Part shown: positions 41,403 to 50,105 of the stretch, one piece after another
How positions within the stretch are numbered: the first letter of the stretch is position 1
Layout: each line of letters starts with the position of its first letter
From: Actinomycetes bacterium
GTDB lineage: Bacteria; Actinomycetota; Actinomycetes; Mycobacteriales; Mycobacteriaceae
DNA: 64,000 bases
Assembly (NCBI GenBank): GCA_023461275.1
Contig: JAEYMI010000034.1
Coordinates: 1 to 64,000, forward strand
Reading direction: 5' to 3'
Notes under the pieces: generated by a model
What the model was told of the DNA's origin: nothing
The model's input: the letters and a program-made list of their open reading frames with translations, nothing else
The model's database searches: none
Position numbers and translations under genes: made by a program

Positions 41403-42769
41403 CGTGTGACCTCTCGAGTGATCGGTTCCCGAACACGTGGTTCCCGAACGTGTTTCAGCGTCAGCAGGCTCAGTGCGACCAGCGCGGCGGGCACCACCGA
41501 GAACCCGATCACGATCGCGGTGATCGCACTCGAGGACTGCGCGTGGGTCACTCCTGCGGTGGACGACACGAAGCCGCCGCACGCCAGGATCATCAGGAAC
41601 ACTCCGGGTCCCAGCGTGAGTCCGGTGGTTTCGCCCGCAGTCCACACCCCGGACATGGCCCCGCCACGATCGTGTCCGGTCGCCTGTGCGTCAGCGGAGA
41701 TGATGTCGGGAAGCAGCGCCAACGGAAAGGCCTGCATCCCCGCGTATCCGATGCCGGCGGCGGCCACCGGCGCCATGATCCACCAACCAGGGGCCCACAC
41801 CGCGATCACCATCGCGCAGGCCGCGACAAGGAAGACCGCAGACGAGCACATCAGACCCGTGAGTTTGCCTGCCCGACGACCGATCCGGGCCCACAGCGGC
41901 ATCACCAGGATGGCGGGCGCGATCAATGCCGCGAACATGAGGGTCAGTGCCGTCGGGCTCGAGAGGACATAGGTGGCCACGTACTGGGCGCCGGCGAGCA
42001 TGATCGCCGACGCGAGGGCTTGCAGGAAGAACACCGACAGCAGTCGTCGAAAGTCGCGATTGTCGGCGAGCGCGGCGAAGCCCGGCCGCCACTGGCCGGT
42101 TGCCTGCGCGGGTTCACCGCCCCATCGCAGTGTCGACGCCCGAGCAGCGACCCCGAATGTGGTGACCAGCATTCCGACGAAGATCACCGCACCCACGACG
42201 ACGGCCATCACCGCGTATCCGGCGCGGCCGCCGCCGGCGGCATCTCGGATGGCCGGTCCGCCCGCGCCGACCACCAGAATCGTCGCGGCCAGCACCACAA
42301 TGCGGGTGGTGACCAGCCGGGTCCGTTGGTCATAGTCGGCGGTGAGATCGGTGGGCAGCGCCACGTAGGGCACCTGGAACAGTCCATAGGCGACGGCGGC
42401 CAACGAGAACGCGACCAGGACCCACACCGAAGCCCACGTCGGGGACAGGGCACCGGGCGTGAGGAACGTGAGGACGAACAGCGGGAACAGTGCGAAAGAA
42501 CCGATCGACATCAGCCGTCGACGGTGACCGCGTTGGGCCGCATCGACGTCGGACCGTGCGCCGATGAACGGGTTGACCACCACGTCGAGCAATTTGGGAA
42601 CCACCACCACGACAGACGCCACCAGGGCTGCGACGCCGAGCGTATCGGTCAGGTAGTACGCCAGTACCAAACCGGGCAGCGTGGCGAAACCGCCGGTGCT
42701 GACGCTGCCGGCGGCGTAACCGGCCACCACCGTCCGTGGGAGTTGTTCCCCTGTGGCACCGTCACCCAC
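41399..42769 (-). CDS. GPH-family (glycoside-pentoside-hexuronide:cation-like) symporter
   Basis: A 456-residue membrane protein with about 12 segments and the MFS_2/GPH signature DVVVNPFIGARSD near residue 60, with FQVPYVALPTDLTADYDQRTRL later. GPH members import sugars and other small solutes with Na+ or H+, while related MFS_2 proteins carry lysolipids. It is translationally coupled on both sides: GTG at 42769 overlaps the upstream hydrolase by 8 nt and its stop overlaps the PLP enzyme start by 4 nt. It is therefore the transport part of this operon. Confidence 0.85.
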   Translation of the reverse strand: MGDGATGEQLPRTVVAGYAAGSVSTGGFATLPGLVLAYYLTDTLGVAALVASVVVVVPKLLDVVVNPFIGARSDVDAAQRGHRRRLMSIGSFALFPLFVLTFLTPGALSPTWASVWVLVAFSLAAVAYGLFQVPYVALPTDLTADYDQRTRLVTTRIVVLAATILVVGAGGPAIRDAAGGGRAGYAVMAVVVGAVIFVGMLVTTFGVAARASTLRWGGEPAQATGQWRPGFAALADNRDFRRLLSVFFLQALASAIMLAGAQYVATYVLSSPTALTLMFAALIAPAILVMPLWARIGRRAGKLTGLMCSSAVFLVAACAMVIAVWAPGWWIMAPVAAAGIGYAGMQAFPLALLPDIISADAQATGHDRGGAMSGVWTAGETTGLTLGPGVFLMILACGGFVSSTAGVTHAQSSSAITAIVIGFSVVPAALVALSLLTLKHVREPRVREPITREVTR

Positions 42770-44738
42770 GGTAGGCCTCGATCCGTTCCCACATCCTGGT
42801 GTAGGCCTCTGCGGCGGAGAAGAGATCGCCGATCAGCGCCGGACCATCGGGACCGGCCTGGACGCGCAAGCTCTCGATCCAGTCCGGGAGAAGTCCGTAA
42901 TGCGCAGTGCCGTCGGTATTGATGTCGAATATCCGCGACCCGGAGCGCTGCCGATCGATTCGGCTGACACCGTCGGCGCCGATGAACGGATAGTGGACCG
43001 GATGTGTCCTCGCTGAGGGGCGGGGATGAGCCTGCTTGCCGAGCCCACCCATGTCCGGGCCGAACCCGACGCCGAACGGGAATCGCTGATCGCGCTGCGC
43101 GCGGAGGTAACGCCACGCGGAACCGAAGTCCGGCGGCATGTCGCCGTGGCGTCCGGATTCGCCCGGATCGGCTTCTGCCGGTGTCGCGAACAGCCCGACG
43201 ATGCCGCCGGCCGCGAGGATCCGTCGATAGTTGCGTCGGTCGGTCCAGGTGTGTGAGGACACCACTCCCGGGTAATGCCGGGACTCGATGATGCCCAAGG
43301 CGCCTTCTGCCGACTTGACGCTGAAGTGGTCGATGTCGATCGCCATGTGGCGGTTGATGAGTCCGTTGATCGCGTGGGCACCGAGTGTGGAGAGTCCACG
43401 TGTGTTGCACCGCTGCGACGCCGGATATCCGACGACCGGGTTGTCCTTCTCGTCGCCGTCACAGGTCTGCACCTGCCACGGGTGTCCGGTGGAGAGCAGT
43501 TCCCCGGCGTTGACCGCGGCACCGGTCGCACCTTGGTCGAATCGGGTGCCGCCCAAGGCATTGTCGAACTTGTGCGTCAGGATCACCTGCCGCACACCCA
43601 TCGCCGCGAGTTCGTCGAGGCCCCGATCGATGTCGGCGGCCGAACACTGCGGACGTCCCCTGATCTCCCGGCATCCGAACGGCTCGGAAATCTCGATGCC
43701 CAGAGTCACCGCGACCTTGCCCGCCGCGATGATCTGACGCGCCTGGGCTGCTGTGGTGGCGATGCGGAGGAACCCGCGTCCCGGTCCGCCGTTCTGTGCG
43801 TCGATGTAGTCGATGAGTTCGTGCAGCATCCGGTGCTGTACCCGGACCGACGTCATCTCGTCACACGGCTGGTCGCCTATCCAATAGCGTTCGCACAGAA
43901 CACGATTCTGAACATAGTAGTTCTGGATCATCCGCAGGCCCGATCGCCAGGACCGTTCGATCCACCGATAGTAGGTCTGTTCGTGGGTCAGCGAATCCCA
44001 CCGTGGCCAGTCGGGGAAGCTCGGCCATCCGGACGTGGCGTGCGGGCCAGGCCGTGACAGTACCTGCTCGGAGACCGCGGGGATGCCCTCGGGTTCGTGA
44101 TCGGGGCAGTCCCGCAGCGCCACGGTCACTCCCAACGGACTGAACGGTGCGCCGCAATGCAATTCACCGCCCAGGAACTGCTCGGCCAGCAGATGCGCGT
44201 GCGAGTCGACGAAGCCGCGCAGTCGGCCGTTGTCGTCGGTTCCGGTGAACGTCGGTCCGCTGACGTCGATCTCGGGTTCCGGGAAGGACTGACATCCGTT
44301 TGCGCGGTGGATGTCCACGGTGTGTGCCGGGCCCGACGGGGCGGTGGGCGCGAGGACGTAGGTGCTGCCCGCCGATCGCCTCAGGGACCAGATCGCCGCG
44401 GGTGTCGGTTGGCCACCGCGAAGCACCGGATTCCCGCGCGGTGCCGCAGTCAACAGTCGTCGATCACGGTCGTAGAAGAGGAACCGTCCCAGCCCGGCCG
44501 GTTTCACGAAGAACGGGCCGGAGCCGCCGCCGATCCGGGCGTCGTCGACGAGATTCACGCACGCGCCGGCAAGCCGGTCGACGTCGTCGGTGGGTGCGCC
44601 GTGCGCCGGGGCAGCAGGTGAGATCACCGCGCCCACTGTCACCGTCACCACGAGCAGCCAGGTGACGAGAAACCAGAGACCGAGCACGGAAGTGGTGGTC
44701 GATGACCTGTGACGATCGGCCATCGAACGCAACCTCAT
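42762..44738 (-). CDS. Secreted M19-like metal-dependent hydrolase
   Basis: A 658-residue exported or membrane-anchored protein. A hydrophobic segment lies at about 19-40 with a possible cleavage site near AHGAP. The catalytic domain starts with a metal-binding D-x-H-x-H (DSHAH, 178-182). Later candidates are VTLGIEISEPFG, VRQVILTHKFDNALGG, HMAIDIDHFS and VVSSHTW, a membrane-dipeptidase/amidohydrolase-like pattern. An N-terminal beta-rich domain of about 120 residues precedes it. Twelve or so cysteines fit an extracellular protein. It is the first gene of an operon with the symporter and PLP enzyme, suggesting release of an extracellular substrate for uptake. The family match is by motif only. 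Confidence 0.7.
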   Translation of the reverse strand: MRLRSMADRHRSSTTTSVLGLWFLVTWLLVVTVTVGAVISPAAPAHGAPTDDVDRLAGACVNLVDDARIGGGSGPFFVKPAGLGRFLFYDRDRRLLTAAPRGNPVLRGGQPTPAAIWSLRRSAGSTYVLAPTAPSGPAHTVDIHRANGCQSFPEPEIDVSGPTFTGTDDNGRLRGFVDSHAHLLAEQFLGGELHCGAPFSPLGVTVALRDCPDHEPEGIPAVSEQVLSRPGPHATSGWPSFPDWPRWDSLTHEQTYYRWIERSWRSGLRMIQNYYVQNRVLCERYWIGDQPCDEMTSVRVQHRMLHELIDYIDAQNGGPGRGFLRIATTAAQARQIIAAGKVAVTLGIEISEPFGCREIRGRPQCSAADIDRGLDELAAMGVRQVILTHKFDNALGGTRFDQGATGAAVNAGELLSTGHPWQVQTCDGDEKDNPVVGYPASQRCNTRGLSTLGAHAINGLINRHMAIDIDHFSVKSAEGALGIIESRHYPGVVSSHTWTDRRNYRRILAAGGIVGLFATPAEADPGESGRHGDMPPDFGSAWRYLRAQRDQRFPFGVGFGPDMGGLGKQAHPRPSARTHPVHYPFIGADGVSRIDRQRSGSRIFDINTDGTAHYGLLPDWIESLRVQAGPDGPALIGDLFSAAEAYTRMWERIEAYRG

Positions 44739-44840
44739 GCGCGAGAGAGTAGGTGACCCGTGCAGTCAGCGCCCGACAATCAGTCATTTGGGCGCTCGGC
44801 GCACAAAAGTGCGTCGCCTGCGCCACCCACTGCCGAGGGG

Positions 44841-46577
44841 TCAGTCGAACAGTCGTCGGAGGAGGTTGGTCTCGGCCAGATCGACGAGCTCATCACCGCG
44901 ACCCGACATCACCGTCCGCAGCGCGTAGAGGGTGAAGCCCTTGGCCTGGGCGGCCGTGATGGTCGGTGGAATGGAGAGCTCCTGACGTGCGGTCACTACG
45001 TCGAGCAGCGCCGGACCGTCATGAGCGAGGATCTCGCGAACCGCGCCCTCGAGGTCGTCGGGTTGCTCCACCCGCCGACCGAGAATGCCCATCCCGTTGG
45101 CCATGTCCGCGAAATTGGGATTCTCCAGATCGGTTCCGTAGTTCACGAAGCCGGCGGCCTTCATCTCCACCTCGACGAAGTTCAGCGACGAGTTGTTGAA
45201 CACGACGACTTTGACCGGCAGCTTGTTCTGAGTCAGTGTGATCAGCTCACCGAGCAGCATGGTGAGTCCGCCGTCGCCGGCCATCGCGATCACCTGACGC
45301 GACGGAAACGCCGATTGCGCACCCACCGCCTGCGACAGCGCATTGGCCATCGATCCGTGGGTGAACGACCCGATGAGTCGCCGGGAGCCGTTCATCGTGA
45401 GGTACCGGGCCGCCCACACCACCGGCGACCCGACATCGGGGATGAAGACCGCGTCGTCGGATGCATTGTCGCTGAGAAGCTTTGCCAGATACTGCGGGTG
45501 GATCGGCGTACGGTTGCGGTCGTTGTCGGCGAGTTCGTCGAGACCAGCCCGCGCCTTGTGGTAGTGCTCGAGAGCCGACGCGAGATGGACACTGCTGCGG
45601 GATTTCTCCAGCAGCGGCAACAGTGCCGGGATGGTATCGGCGACGCTGCCCACCAATCCGATGTCGACCGGGGTTCGGCGCCCGATCTGTTGCCCGCGGA
45701 TGTCGAGCTGGATGATCGTGGCCTTGGACGGATAAAACTGCTGATAGGGGAAATCGGTACCCAGCATGAGCAGGGTGTCGCACTTCTCGATCGCCCGATA
45801 GCCCGACGAAAAGCCCAGCAAGCCCGTCATTCCGACGTCGAAGGGGTTGTCATACTCGACGAACTCCTTGCCGCGCAGCGCATGCACGATCGGAGCCTGC
45901 AGAGCCGACGCCAGTTCGATGAGACTCTCGTGTGCGCCCGCCACACCGGCGCCGGCCAGGATGGTCACCGCTGCAGAACTGTTGAGAACCGATGCGACCC
46001 TGCGCAACTCGTCGTCGGTCGGTCGGACGATCCGGGGAATGGAGCGGATCGGCGCCCCACCGCGGGTACCGGAACTCTTGGCGAGGAAGGTCTCACCGGG
46101 GATGACCAGCACGGCCACGTCGCGTTGCTCGATCGCGGTCCGCATCGCGATCTCCAGCAGACGCGGCAGTTGCTCGGGCGTGTTCACCATCTCGCAGAAT
46201 GCGCTGCACTCGCTGAACAACCGTTCCGGATGGGTCTCCTGGAAGTAGCCACTGCCGATCTCGTCGCCGGGGATGTGGGCGGCGATGGCCAGCACCGGGA
46301 CCCGGCTGCGATGAGCGTCGTACAGCCCGTTGATCAGATGCAGGTTGCCCGGGCCGCAGCTGCCCGCGCACACGGCGAGCTCACCGGTGAGTGCGGCCTC
46401 GGCAGAGGAGGCGAAGGCCGCGGCCTCCTCGTGCCGGACATGCTGCCACGCGATCGTCCCATCGCGTCGCAGTGCGTCGGTGAAACCGTTGAGTGAGTCA
46501 CCCGGGATGCCGTACACCCGTCGCACGCCGGCATCGCGGATGATCTCGACCATGGTATCGGCCACAGTCGTTGCCAT
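44841..46577 (-). CDS. poxB: Pyruvate dehydrogenase (quinone)/pyruvate oxidase-type TPP enzyme
   Basis: A 578-residue thiamine-diphosphate enzyme of the PoxB type, which converts pyruvate to acetate and CO2 and passes electrons to quinone. Features are the N-terminal VYGIPGDSLNGFTDAL, the catalytic-Glu segment HVRHEEAAAFAS, the FAD/central domain, and the TPP-magnesium motif MAGDGGLTMLLGE to NNSSLNFVEVE. ATG at 46577 follows GAAAGG. The C-terminus ends in LLRRLFD, which may form the amphipathic helix used for membrane attachment. The gene is 62 nt downstream of the eRF1-like gene on the same strand. Confidence 0.9.
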   Translation of the reverse strand: MATTVADTMVEIIRDAGVRRVYGIPGDSLNGFTDALRRDGTIAWQHVRHEEAAAFASSAEAALTGELAVCAGSCGPGNLHLINGLYDAHRSRVPVLAIAAHIPGDEIGSGYFQETHPERLFSECSAFCEMVNTPEQLPRLLEIAMRTAIEQRDVAVLVIPGETFLAKSSGTRGGAPIRSIPRIVRPTDDELRRVASVLNSSAAVTILAGAGVAGAHESLIELASALQAPIVHALRGKEFVEYDNPFDVGMTGLLGFSSGYRAIEKCDTLLMLGTDFPYQQFYPSKATIIQLDIRGQQIGRRTPVDIGLVGSVADTIPALLPLLEKSRSSVHLASALEHYHKARAGLDELADNDRNRTPIHPQYLAKLLSDNASDDAVFIPDVGSPVVWAARYLTMNGSRRLIGSFTHGSMANALSQAVGAQSAFPSRQVIAMAGDGGLTMLLGELITLTQNKLPVKVVVFNNSSLNFVEVEMKAAGFVNYGTDLENPNFADMANGMGILGRRVEQPDDLEGAVREILAHDGPALLDVVTARQELSIPPTITAAQAKGFTLYALRTVMSGRGDELVDLAETNLLRRLFD

Positions 46578-46639
46578 AGAGGGCCTTTCGTCGTCGGAAT
46601 GTCGGAGCGTCGGGCCGTACGGCAAAAACGTTCAATCGG

Positions 46640-47770
46640 TCAGCTCGGCGCGAACCGCAGCCCCGCGATCGCCTTCTGATTCCAGATGTCGGCGGTGATC
46701 TCGGCGGCCCGTACTGCGACCACGGTACCGCCGGTATCGAGGACCGCGATCGCGATGCGAGACAGCAGGTCGTATCCGGAGTCGTCGAGTTGCAGTGCGC
46801 CGGTGGTGTCGTCGACGGTGCCGAGGATGTCGATGGTGAAGTCGTAGACGAGGGTCTCGACCGCGCCAGTCGCGGCTGCTCTGCTGATGTCGGACAGATC
46901 GGTGGCCACCAATCCGCGTCCGACACCGTCGCCGATGCGTTCAACGAGCGCGTTGTTGGTCTCGGCGTTGATGGTGGACAGATGCTCGCGGATCACCGCG
47001 TCGATCTCGTCGGCGCGCAATTCGTCGGGCCCGCCGGGGAGGTGGACGATCCGGTGGTCGGTATCGGCGTTGGCATACATGTCCAGCAGCGGATCGGTTG
47101 CGAACACGAACAACGGCCGCTCGGTATTCGGATCCTGATGGTAGAGCTCACTTTTCACCGCTTCGGCGACGCGCTTGGCATACTTCTCCAGCAGGACCTT
47201 CTTGCCTTCGTCGCCAACCAGGCGTCGGACATGGCCTCGGTCGCGGACGGTGGCACGATTGGTGGCATCAGCGACATCGGTGGCGTGTTCGCCCTGAAGA
47301 TCGAGTTCGGCGGCGCGGGTGGTCGCGGTGGCTTCCCACAGATTCCAACCATGCGCGGACAAGGTGAGCGCGAACGCTGACTGCGGCGTGGTCACCGCCC
47401 GGACGATCTGGCCGAGATCGAAGTAGTTGCCCACCTGGAGTTGATCCTCGAGTTCGTTGGGCAGTACGTAGAGGTCGGCGAAGTCGTCGGCGATGAAGAT
47501 CGCCATCGACCGCGACAGCTTGTTCCACGCCTCATCGGTGCGGATTTTCTCCCAGTGCTCGCGGAGTGCCTGCTCGTGGTTGTGCCGCAAGCCTTCCTCG
47601 CGATCGCGAAGCGTACGGATGGCCCGATCGAATGCACTCTTGGCGCCCAGATGGCTCGCTTCCCACTGATCCGGCGCGGGTGAGGTCTGCGTATAGATCG
47701 TGATCGCCGTCTCATGCCGAGTTCCCAACTCGCGCAACTGATCTATGGTTGGCAGCTCGTAGCGGGCCAT
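46640..47770 (-). CDS. Bacterial eRF1-like (baeRF/Vms1-type) protein, probable
   Basis: A 376-residue soluble protein. The middle shows ERPLFVFATDPLLDMYANAD and a helical stretch with LLEKYAKRVAEAVKSELYHQ, and the end resembles an L7Ae-like domain (GAVETLVYDFTIDILGTVDD, IAVLDTGGTVVAVRAAEI). This order fits the bacterial archaeo-eukaryotic release factor (baeRF) families, proposed ribosome-rescue or stress hibernation proteins. I do not see an obvious GGQ motif. ATG at 47770 follows AAGGGA. The assignment is tentative. Confidence 0.55.
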   Translation of the reverse strand: MARYELPTIDQLRELGTRHETAITIYTQTSPAPDQWEASHLGAKSAFDRAIRTLRDREEGLRHNHEQALREHWEKIRTDEAWNKLSRSMAIFIADDFADLYVLPNELEDQLQVGNYFDLGQIVRAVTTPQSAFALTLSAHGWNLWEATATTRAAELDLQGEHATDVADATNRATVRDRGHVRRLVGDEGKKVLLEKYAKRVAEAVKSELYHQDPNTERPLFVFATDPLLDMYANADTDHRIVHLPGGPDELRADEIDAVIREHLSTINAETNNALVERIGDGVGRGLVATDLSDISRAAATGAVETLVYDFTIDILGTVDDTTGALQLDDSGYDLLSRIAIAVLDTGGTVVAVRAAEITADIWNQKAIAGLRFAPS

Positions 47771-47851
47771 TGTGTTCCCTTCGTCGGTCGTGCTCGGCCC
47801 CCCGCCTTCCAGGATACTGATCGGCACACTCGAAGAGGCGGCTGTTGACCA

Positions 47852-47869
47852 ATCAGGCTCCGTCCTGAT
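47852..47869. promoter_or_regulatory. Small inverted repeat between NYN and eRF1-like genes
   Basis: ATCAGG-CTCCGT-CCTGAT is a perfect 6-bp inverted repeat in the 130-nt gap. It lies downstream of the NYN gene and upstream of the eRF1-like gene, so it could be a weak terminator or an operator. Confidence 0.25.
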
Positions 47870-47900
47870 GTGACAAATCGCTCACCGGCGCGGGGTGGAC

Positions 47901-48287
47901 TCAGCGGCGACGGATGGCCGTGGGGCCGACAACGTCGGCGCCCAGCTCTCGCACGCGTTCGCGGAGGCCTCGATCAGCCGTTACCACCACGCGGCGTCGG
48001 TTCGGGTGCTCGGCGACGACAGCGACGATCGCATCGTCACCGGATCCGGCGGCCGCGACCACCTCGACGCCGGGCGCACCCTCCACCGATCGTGCGGCAC
48101 CCTCGACGACCATCACCACGTCGACCGGGCCGGGCAGGTCCGGCAGGCCGGTCTCGCCGAGTGTGGTGATGGCGTCCCGGAGTCGCACGTTGGCGCCCGC
48201 ACGGTCCTTCCACCATCCATCGGGGACCGACCCGACGACATTCGCGGCATCGACGATGATCAGCGGCCGTGCCGGATCGCCGCTCAT
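47901..48287 (-). CDS. NYN/PIN-like domain protein
   Basis: A 128-residue protein with a PIN-like fold pattern: IIVDAANVVGSVPDGWWKDR at the N-terminus (metal-binding Asp), SGDDAIVAVVAEHP in the middle and VVVTADRGLRERVRELGADV near the end, giving the acidic cluster of NYN/PIN ribonucleases. The short length and the lack of any partner leave its RNA target open. ATG at 48287 shares one base with the stop of the N-acetyltransferase gene, so the two are coupled. Confidence 0.75.
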   Translation of the reverse strand: MSGDPARPLIIVDAANVVGSVPDGWWKDRAGANVRLRDAITTLGETGLPDLPGPVDVVMVVEGAARSVEGAPGVEVVAAAGSGDDAIVAVVAEHPNRRRVVVTADRGLRERVRELGADVVGPTAIRRR

Positions 48288-49195
48288 CAGTTGTCGAGGA
48301 CCTTGGCCACGGCGTCGGGCAGGGCGTCGATGGTCGCCACGTCTATGCCGAAGCGATGCTCCAGCAGGTCGAGCACCTCGCCGGCGTCGGCGAGCGACTT
48401 CTTCTCGGTCCCACCGCCACGACGATGGATCGACAGGTGACGTCCGCGCAGATTCCACCGTGCATCGTCGGCGACGATGGCCGCGTTCAGCCCGGTGACG
48501 AAATGCGACGACGGCTGAGTCGAGACGTACCAGCTCGCCACCTCGAGATCGATGCGCGGTCGCGCAGTATCGGCGAACAGATAGACCGGCCGCCATGTGC
48601 CGTCGATCAACGTCTCCATCGTCAACGGCGACGACGACCGCCACTCCGAGTCGTCTCGGGTGATCCGGAACGGTTCATGATCGGTCTCCTGCGGCTCGTC
48701 GAGCACATGGCGCAGGGGAGTGGTCGGCGTCTGTCCGCCGAATCCGACGTCGACCAGGCGTGGCCCGTCGAACTGCGGACTCATAATCCGCAGCAACTGA
48801 TGAGTCTCGGCGGGAAGAGTATCGGTGTCCTTCATCCACACCACCCGGCCGGCCAGCGCATCGACGCTGAAACCCAGCTCCCGCAACACATATCCGAGTA
48901 GCCCGTTCTGCTCGAAGCAGTAGCCGCCCCGGCGTCGTCGAACGAGTTTGTCCTGCAGCGTCTCCGCGTCCAGGGCCGCGACCGCAATGCCCAGCAGTGG
49001 GTCGATTCCCTCGAACGGGATGTGCCGGATATGCGCGGCGACGATGCCGGCGAGCGTCTCGAGGGTTGGCGTCCGCGGACCGGTGTAGTCGATGCGAGCG
49101 AAGTAGGCGTCGAGGTCCACCGACGATTCCGGCGAGGTGGCAGAGCGGTGCGGGGGCATCGTCGCGGCCGGAACAGTCACGGTTGGATCGCTCAT
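48287..49195 (-). CDS. nat: Arylamine N-acetyltransferase
   Basis: A 302-residue NAT that transfers acetyl or other acyl groups from CoA to arylamines. The catalytic triad is visible: Cys93 (RRGGYCFEQNG), His132 (ETHQLLRI) and Asp149 (RLVDVGFGG). In mycobacteria NAT acetylates isoniazid and is linked to cholesterol catabolism, but here it is not near such genes. About 25 extra residues precede the usual start. ATG at 49195 is divergent from mug. Confidence 0.93.
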   Translation of the reverse strand: MSDPTVTVPAATMPPHRSATSPESSVDLDAYFARIDYTGPRTPTLETLAGIVAAHIRHIPFEGIDPLLGIAVAALDAETLQDKLVRRRRGGYCFEQNGLLGYVLRELGFSVDALAGRVVWMKDTDTLPAETHQLLRIMSPQFDGPRLVDVGFGGQTPTTPLRHVLDEPQETDHEPFRITRDDSEWRSSSPLTMETLIDGTWRPVYLFADTARPRIDLEVASWYVSTQPSSHFVTGLNAAIVADDARWNLRGRHLSIHRRGGGTEKKSLADAGEVLDLLEHRFGIDVATIDALPDAVAKVLDN

Positions 49196-49231
49196 GCCTT
49201 GATCGTCGCACGCCAACTCTATGGTGGGCGG

Positions 49232-49828
49232 ATGGGCTTCACCCGCACCGAACTGCTCGCGTTCGCCGGGCGCGAGATCGATGACCTCCTCGGCCCGGGC
49301 TGCCGCCTGCTGTTCGTCGGTATCAATCCCGGACTGTGGACGGCCGCGGTCGGCGCCCATTTCGCACGGCCGGGCAACCGGTTCTATCCGGCGCTGTATC
49401 GGGCCGGGATCACCGATCACCTCATCGACGCATCGACGGGGATGTCGGAGGCCGACCGGCGCTACCTCATCGACCGTGGCGTCGGGATCACCAACGTGGT
49501 GCCGAGAGCAACGGCAACAGCTGCCGAACTGTCCGACGACGAGGTCCGTGCCGGCGGACGCGCCCTGCTCGACCGCGTGTCGGCGATCGGACCCGAGGTG
49601 GTCGCCGTGGCCGGAATCACGGCGTATCGCACGGCCTTTGGCGAGCGCCATGCCGTGGTCGGTCCGCAGGAAAGGACGTGGCGATCGACGCGGGTGTGGG
49701 TGGTGCCCAACCCCAGCGGACTCAACGCTCACGAGACGGCCGATTCACTGGCCGCTGCCTACCGGGAAGCTGCGGAGGCCGCCGGGATCACCGGTCTGTC
49801 CGGCACTACAGGTCGGACGAGGAGATGA
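49232..49828 (+). CDS. mug: G/U mismatch-specific DNA glycosylase
   Basis: A 198-residue uracil-DNA-glycosylase superfamily member. GINPG (30-34, active-site Asn) and the C-terminal VPNPSGLNAH (base-binding motif) fit Mug/TDG. It removes uracil or ethenocytosine opposite guanine. ATG at 49232 is 36 nt from the divergent nat gene. Its end overlaps the convergent DUF503 gene by 23 nt. Confidence 0.9.
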   Translation: MGFTRTELLAFAGREIDDLLGPGCRLLFVGINPGLWTAAVGAHFARPGNRFYPALYRAGITDHLIDASTGMSEADRRYLIDRGVGITNVVPRATATAAELSDDEVRAGGRALLDRVSAIGPEVVAVAGITAYRTAFGERHAVVGPQERTWRSTRVWVVPNPSGLNAHETADSLAAAYREAAEAAGITGLSGTTGRTRR

Positions 49829-50102
49829 CCCGACGACGAACCGACAGCAGTTGCGCTTCAGGATGGTCGGCGGCGCGGCGTTCGACGGCATCGAGGACGT
49901 CGACCACATGGGCTCGATCGGCGGCGACAACGCTGACACCGATCCCGGCACGCCGGTGCAGATCGAGGTTGTCCACCTCGGCCACCGAGACGCCGAAGCG
50001 TTTGGTCAGGTCGGCGATGATCGGCCGCACCACGGACCGCTTCTGCTTGAGAGACGCCACATCACCGAGGAGGTAATCGAACTCGGTCCAGCCGATCCAC
50101 AT
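49806..50102 (-). CDS. DUF503 family protein
   Basis: A 98-residue protein of the DUF503 (YlxP-like) family: LGDVASLKQKRSVVRPIIAD near the N-terminus and RFGVSVAEVDNLDLHRRAGI in the middle. YlxP of Bacillus lies near ribosome-binding factor genes and is thought to bind RNA; here it is next to ppk2. It lies 3 nt downstream of ppk2 on the same strand, so the two are co-transcribed. Confidence 0.85.
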   Translation of the reverse strand: MWIGWTEFDYLLGDVASLKQKRSVVRPIIADLTKRFGVSVAEVDNLDLHRRAGIGVSVVAADRAHVVDVLDAVERRAADHPEAQLLSVRRRVISSSDL

Positions 50103-50105
50103 GGC

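Noticed and set aside
44760..46496. A 578-codon + strand frame opposite poxB
   Set aside because: No domain or ribosome-binding site; it is the complement of a clear thiamine-diphosphate enzyme.
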